This document shows positions 20,100-21,505 of a stretch of DNA of 21,505 bases, in pieces. The position numbers and the translations under genes are program-made. Source of the stretch: a virus. The DNA lies in IMG/VR virus record IMGVR_UViG_3300042397_001535, positions 1-21,505 of that record; one strand, written 5' to 3'. The notes beneath the pieces are model-generated. The model was given only the letters and a program-made list of their open reading frames with translations, ran no database searches and was not told where the DNA came from. Position 1 is the first letter of the stretch, and each line of letters opens with the position of its first letter.

Positions 20100-20390
20100 T
20101 CACGCGCAGAGGCGCCACGTCGTGTGCTGGCGCCCGCTCGCGGTCTCGTCCTCGTAGCGGATCATCGCGTAGCCGGCCGCAGCCCAAGCGGCGAGTTCGG
20201 ACTGCCGGTCGCCGGGGTAGACCATGTTGTCGCGGTCCTCGCGGGACACCTCGACGCGCAGCGCCTCGCCGGACACCTCGATTTCGTGGACGTTCGCGCC
20301 ATACTCGGCCGCGATGCGGCGATCGTCGGTGAGGCAAAGGCCGGCGTGCATAACGAGGGTGGCGTTGTTCGTGCCGTGGAAGAGAATCAT
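20100..20390 (-). CDS. Small possible ADP-ribosyltransferase-fold protein, first gene of the early operon
   Basis: 96 residues from the ATG at 20388-20390, chosen because GAGGA lies eight bases upstream; the ATG at 20403-20405 would add five residues but has a poor site. The start ILFHGTNNATLVMHAGLCLT, then DDRRIAAEYGANVHEIEVSG and LRVEV, follows the order of ADP-ribosyltransferase cores of the H-Y-E kind: an initial HGT, a T/S-x-D...A-x-x-Y helix, then a strand. Candidates for the catalytic acid are in RQSELAAW or YEDETASG. It ends QHTTWRLCA. At this length it is a minimal version at best. Phages use such enzymes to modify host proteins early in infection, and its leading position in the early operon fits; activity is unproven. 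Confidence 0.5.
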   Translation of the reverse strand: MILFHGTNNATLVMHAGLCLTDDRRIAAEYGANVHEIEVSGEALRVEVSREDRDNMVYPGDRQSELAAWAAAGYAMIRYEDETASGRQHTTWRLCA

Positions 20391-20405
20391 CGTTTCGTTC
20401 CTCAT

Positions 20406-20556
20406 CGCCTCGGTCGGGTGATTCCGTTTGGGCGATGTGTTGTTTCTACGCGAGTGCGTTCCCGTTGTCGAAGACAATCGACATCGACGTGCGTTTTTTA
20501 TTTCTTGCGCTGTAGACTACGAACAGTGGTAGGATGCGCCGCAGGAGGCTCGAACC
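20406..20556. promoter_or_regulatory. Divergent control region between early operon and regulator gene
   Basis: About 150 non-coding bases separate the minus operon from the plus-strand HTH gene. An exact inverted repeat TTGTC-gaa-GACAA lies at 20465-20477, and a second short one, GTAG-a-CTAC, at 20512-20520; either could be an operator for the adjacent HTH protein. There is a T-rich tract at 20494-20506, unusual in this GC-rich window. TTGCGC (20505-20510) with TAGGAT (20530-20535) is a weak plus-strand promoter candidate with a long 19-base spacer. I found no convincing minus-strand promoter by eye. AGGAGG at 20543-20548 is the ribosome site of the HTH gene. Confidence 0.45.
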
Positions 20557-20730
20557 ATGTTGACGCTCGAAGAAATCAAGGAACGGCTCGCTGATCGGCG
20601 GCTCGACATCGTGGCCGAGGCGACGGGGCTGCACGTCAACTCGATCGCGCGCATCAGGAGCGGAGCGAACGCGAACCCGAAGCACGCGACGCTGGTGGCG
20701 CTGAGCGCCTATCTGGAGGCGCGACCATGA
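20557..20730 (+). CDS. Short HTH (XRE/Cro-like) transcriptional regulator
   Basis: 57 residues. The ATG at 20557 follows AGGAGG with eight bases spacing. The protein reads LTLEEIKERLADRRLDIVAE, ATGLHVNSIARIRSGANANP, KHATLVALSAYLEARP. Residues about 5-50 are a compact helix-turn-helix: ATGLH as the first HTH helix and turn, NSIARIRSG as the recognition helix, and the NPKHATLVALSAYL closing helix usual in XRE proteins. It is shorter than CI and Cro-sized. It probably represses or times the divergent early genes through the inverted repeats upstream. The stop overlaps the next ATG (ATGA). Confidence 0.7.
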   Translation: MLTLEEIKERLADRRLDIVAEATGLHVNSIARIRSGANANPKHATLVALSAYLEARP

Positions 20731-20897
20731 ACGCAGACGAAAAGCAGGCGCGCGCCATCATCGGAGACTGGCTGTTCGAGCGCATCGTGCGTGTCGAGGA
20801 TCGCGCGCACGCCATCCGAGCGGCAGAGGTGCGCCTCTACGCCGAGCAGCACCAGGCGCGGGCGTTCTGGGGGCTGGCGAAGGCGGTGGCCAAGTGA
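20727..20897 (+). CDS. Small helical protein between regulator and primase
   Basis: 56 residues from the ATG of an ATGA overlap. Reads NADEKQARAIIGDWLFERIV, RVEDRAHAIRAAEVRLYAEQ, HQARAFWGLAKAVAK: charged and Ala-rich, almost certainly all helix, no Cys and no membrane segment. I do not recognise a family. The stop overlaps the primase start (GTGA), so it is translated together with it. Confidence 0.55.
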   Translation: MNADEKQARAIIGDWLFERIVRVEDRAHAIRAAEVRLYAEQHQARAFWGLAKAVAK

Positions 20898-21505
20898 GCC
20901 CGCTCGATGCCGCGCTCGCCTATGCCTCGTGGGGCTGGCCCGTCCTGCCCATCGTGCCGAACGGCAAGCTGCCCGCGACGCAACACGGCGTCAACGACGC
21001 GACGACGGACGAGGCGACCATTCGTCGATGGTTCGAGGGCCACGACGACCGGAACGTGGGCATCGCCTGCGGCGCGGTCTCGGGGCTCGTGGTGTTCGAC
21101 ATCGACCCGCGCAACGGTGGCGACGACTCGTGGAGCGCGTGGACCGACGAGCGAGGCGCGCAGCCTGACGGCGCGGTGCAGCTCACGGCAGGCGGTGGTC
21201 AGCACTACCTCGCCGCGTACGTCGAGGGCGTCAAGTCGTGCAAGCTGCGCGACGGCATCGACCTTCTCTCCGATGGCCGTTACTTCGTCGCGTTCCCTTC
21301 GCGCATCGAAGGGCGAGAGTACCGATGGGAACTCAGCTCGGACCCGTTCGAGGGCGTAGCCCCGATGGGCATCCCGCAGCGGTGGCTCGAAGGCATCGAG
21401 GCGAAGCGGCGACAGCCGGTCGCGCTCACCGGCGACGGCTCGCTCATCACGGGCAACAGGAACAACGGCCTGCACTCCCTCGCAGGCGTGATGCGCCGCT
21501 ACGGC
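20894..21505 (+). CDS. Bifunctional DNA primase/polymerase (Prim-Pol), 3' partial
   Basis: The first 204 codons are in the window; the frame is open to the right edge. Start GTG at 20894 in a GTGA overlap. The Prim-Pol pattern is clear: DAALAYASWGWPVLPIVPNG with the early K-x-P (GKLPAT), TIRRWFEGHDDRNVGIACG, SGLVVFDIDPRNGG with the catalytic D-x-D, TAGGGQHYLAAY, and GIDLLSDGRYFVAFPSRI. After about residue 185, ITGNRNNGLHSLAGVMRRYG looks like the start of a primase C-terminal (PriCT-type) helical domain. In phages such proteins often continue into a D5-like helicase; that part would lie outside. It would prime phage DNA synthesis. Confidence 0.85.
   Translation, partial: MSPLDAALAYASWGWPVLPIVPNGKLPATQHGVNDATTDEATIRRWFEGHDDRNVGIACGAVSGLVVFDIDPRNGGDDSWSAWTDERGAQPDGAVQLTAGGGQHYLAAYVEGVKSCKLRDGIDLLSDGRYFVAFPSRIEGREYRWELSSDPFEGVAPMGIPQRWLEGIEAKRRQPVALTGDGSLITGNRNNGLHSLAGVMRRYG

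Noticed and set aside
20837-21475. 212-codon minus-strand open frame at the right edge
   Set aside because: It is the antisense shadow of the Prim-Pol gene, whose motifs (D-x-D, KLPAT, GIDLLSDG) are clear on the plus strand.
1-21505. tRNA genes, integrase, attachment sites or insertion sequences
   Set aside because: No cloverleaf-like segment, recombinase motif or flanked repeat was found on either strand by eye; genes fill nearly the whole window.

Overview
The window is a GC-rich piece of a tailed-phage genome, and everything in it can be read as phage. The virion genes follow the order of P22-like podoviruses (short tail, tail hub, ejection proteins, tailspike). The tailspike and a small lipoprotein gene point to a Gram-negative host. 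I cannot name the host, and I see no integrase, tRNA, CRISPR array or insertion sequence.

Layout. (1) Positions 1-9066, plus strand: late virion genes. They are the 3' end of a P22 gp10-like tail hub gene, a protein with a helical N-terminus and a C1q/TNF-like C-terminal domain (possibly a tail needle), a small unknown, a Cys-rich protein, a cupin, three ejection proteins resembling P22 gp7, gp20 and gp16, and a tailspike with a P22-type head-binding domain and a beta-helix. (2) Positions 9081-11347, plus strand: host-lysis and accessory genes. They are a membrane-anchored coiled-coil protein, a small hydrophobic protein, a Cys-rich lipoprotein, an unknown, a very basic DUF5872-like protein and a glucosaminidase-type endolysin. 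(3) Positions 20390 down to 11344, minus strand: one long tightly packed operon. In order of transcription it holds a small possible ADP-ribosyltransferase, a 58-aa conserved protein, a Sak4/AAA_24-like ATPase, a DUF7173-like protein, a DUF669 ssDNA-binding protein, a Cas4/RecB-like Fe-S nuclease, an SF2 helicase, a Cys-rich protein and a VRR-NUC nuclease, followed by about eleven small genes, several with zinc-ribbon patterns. (4) About 20391-20556: divergent control region. (5) Positions 20557-21505, plus strand: a short XRE-type HTH regulator, a 56-aa unknown and the 5' part of a Prim-Pol primase gene that runs off the window.

How it works together. Regions 3 and 5 would supply early functions: regulation, priming, unwinding, end resection, strand annealing and ssDNA protection. 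Regions 1 and 2 supply the DNA-ejection machinery, host recognition and lysis. The two arms converge at 11344-11347, where a single CTAG palindrome provides both stop codons. Most neighbouring genes overlap by ATGA, GTGA or TGATG, which suggests translational coupling. Several genuine genes are shorter than 60 codons, lack a standard start codon, or are cut by the window edge: 14718-14897, 19815-19991, 20557-20730, 20727-20897 and 20894-21505.

All family names come from reading translated sequence and from memory of the families; no database search was run. The least explained parts are the ART-like gene, the small zinc-ribbon genes at the end of the early operon, a paralogous gene pair of which one member has lost its normal start codon, and the candidate jelly-roll tail needle.
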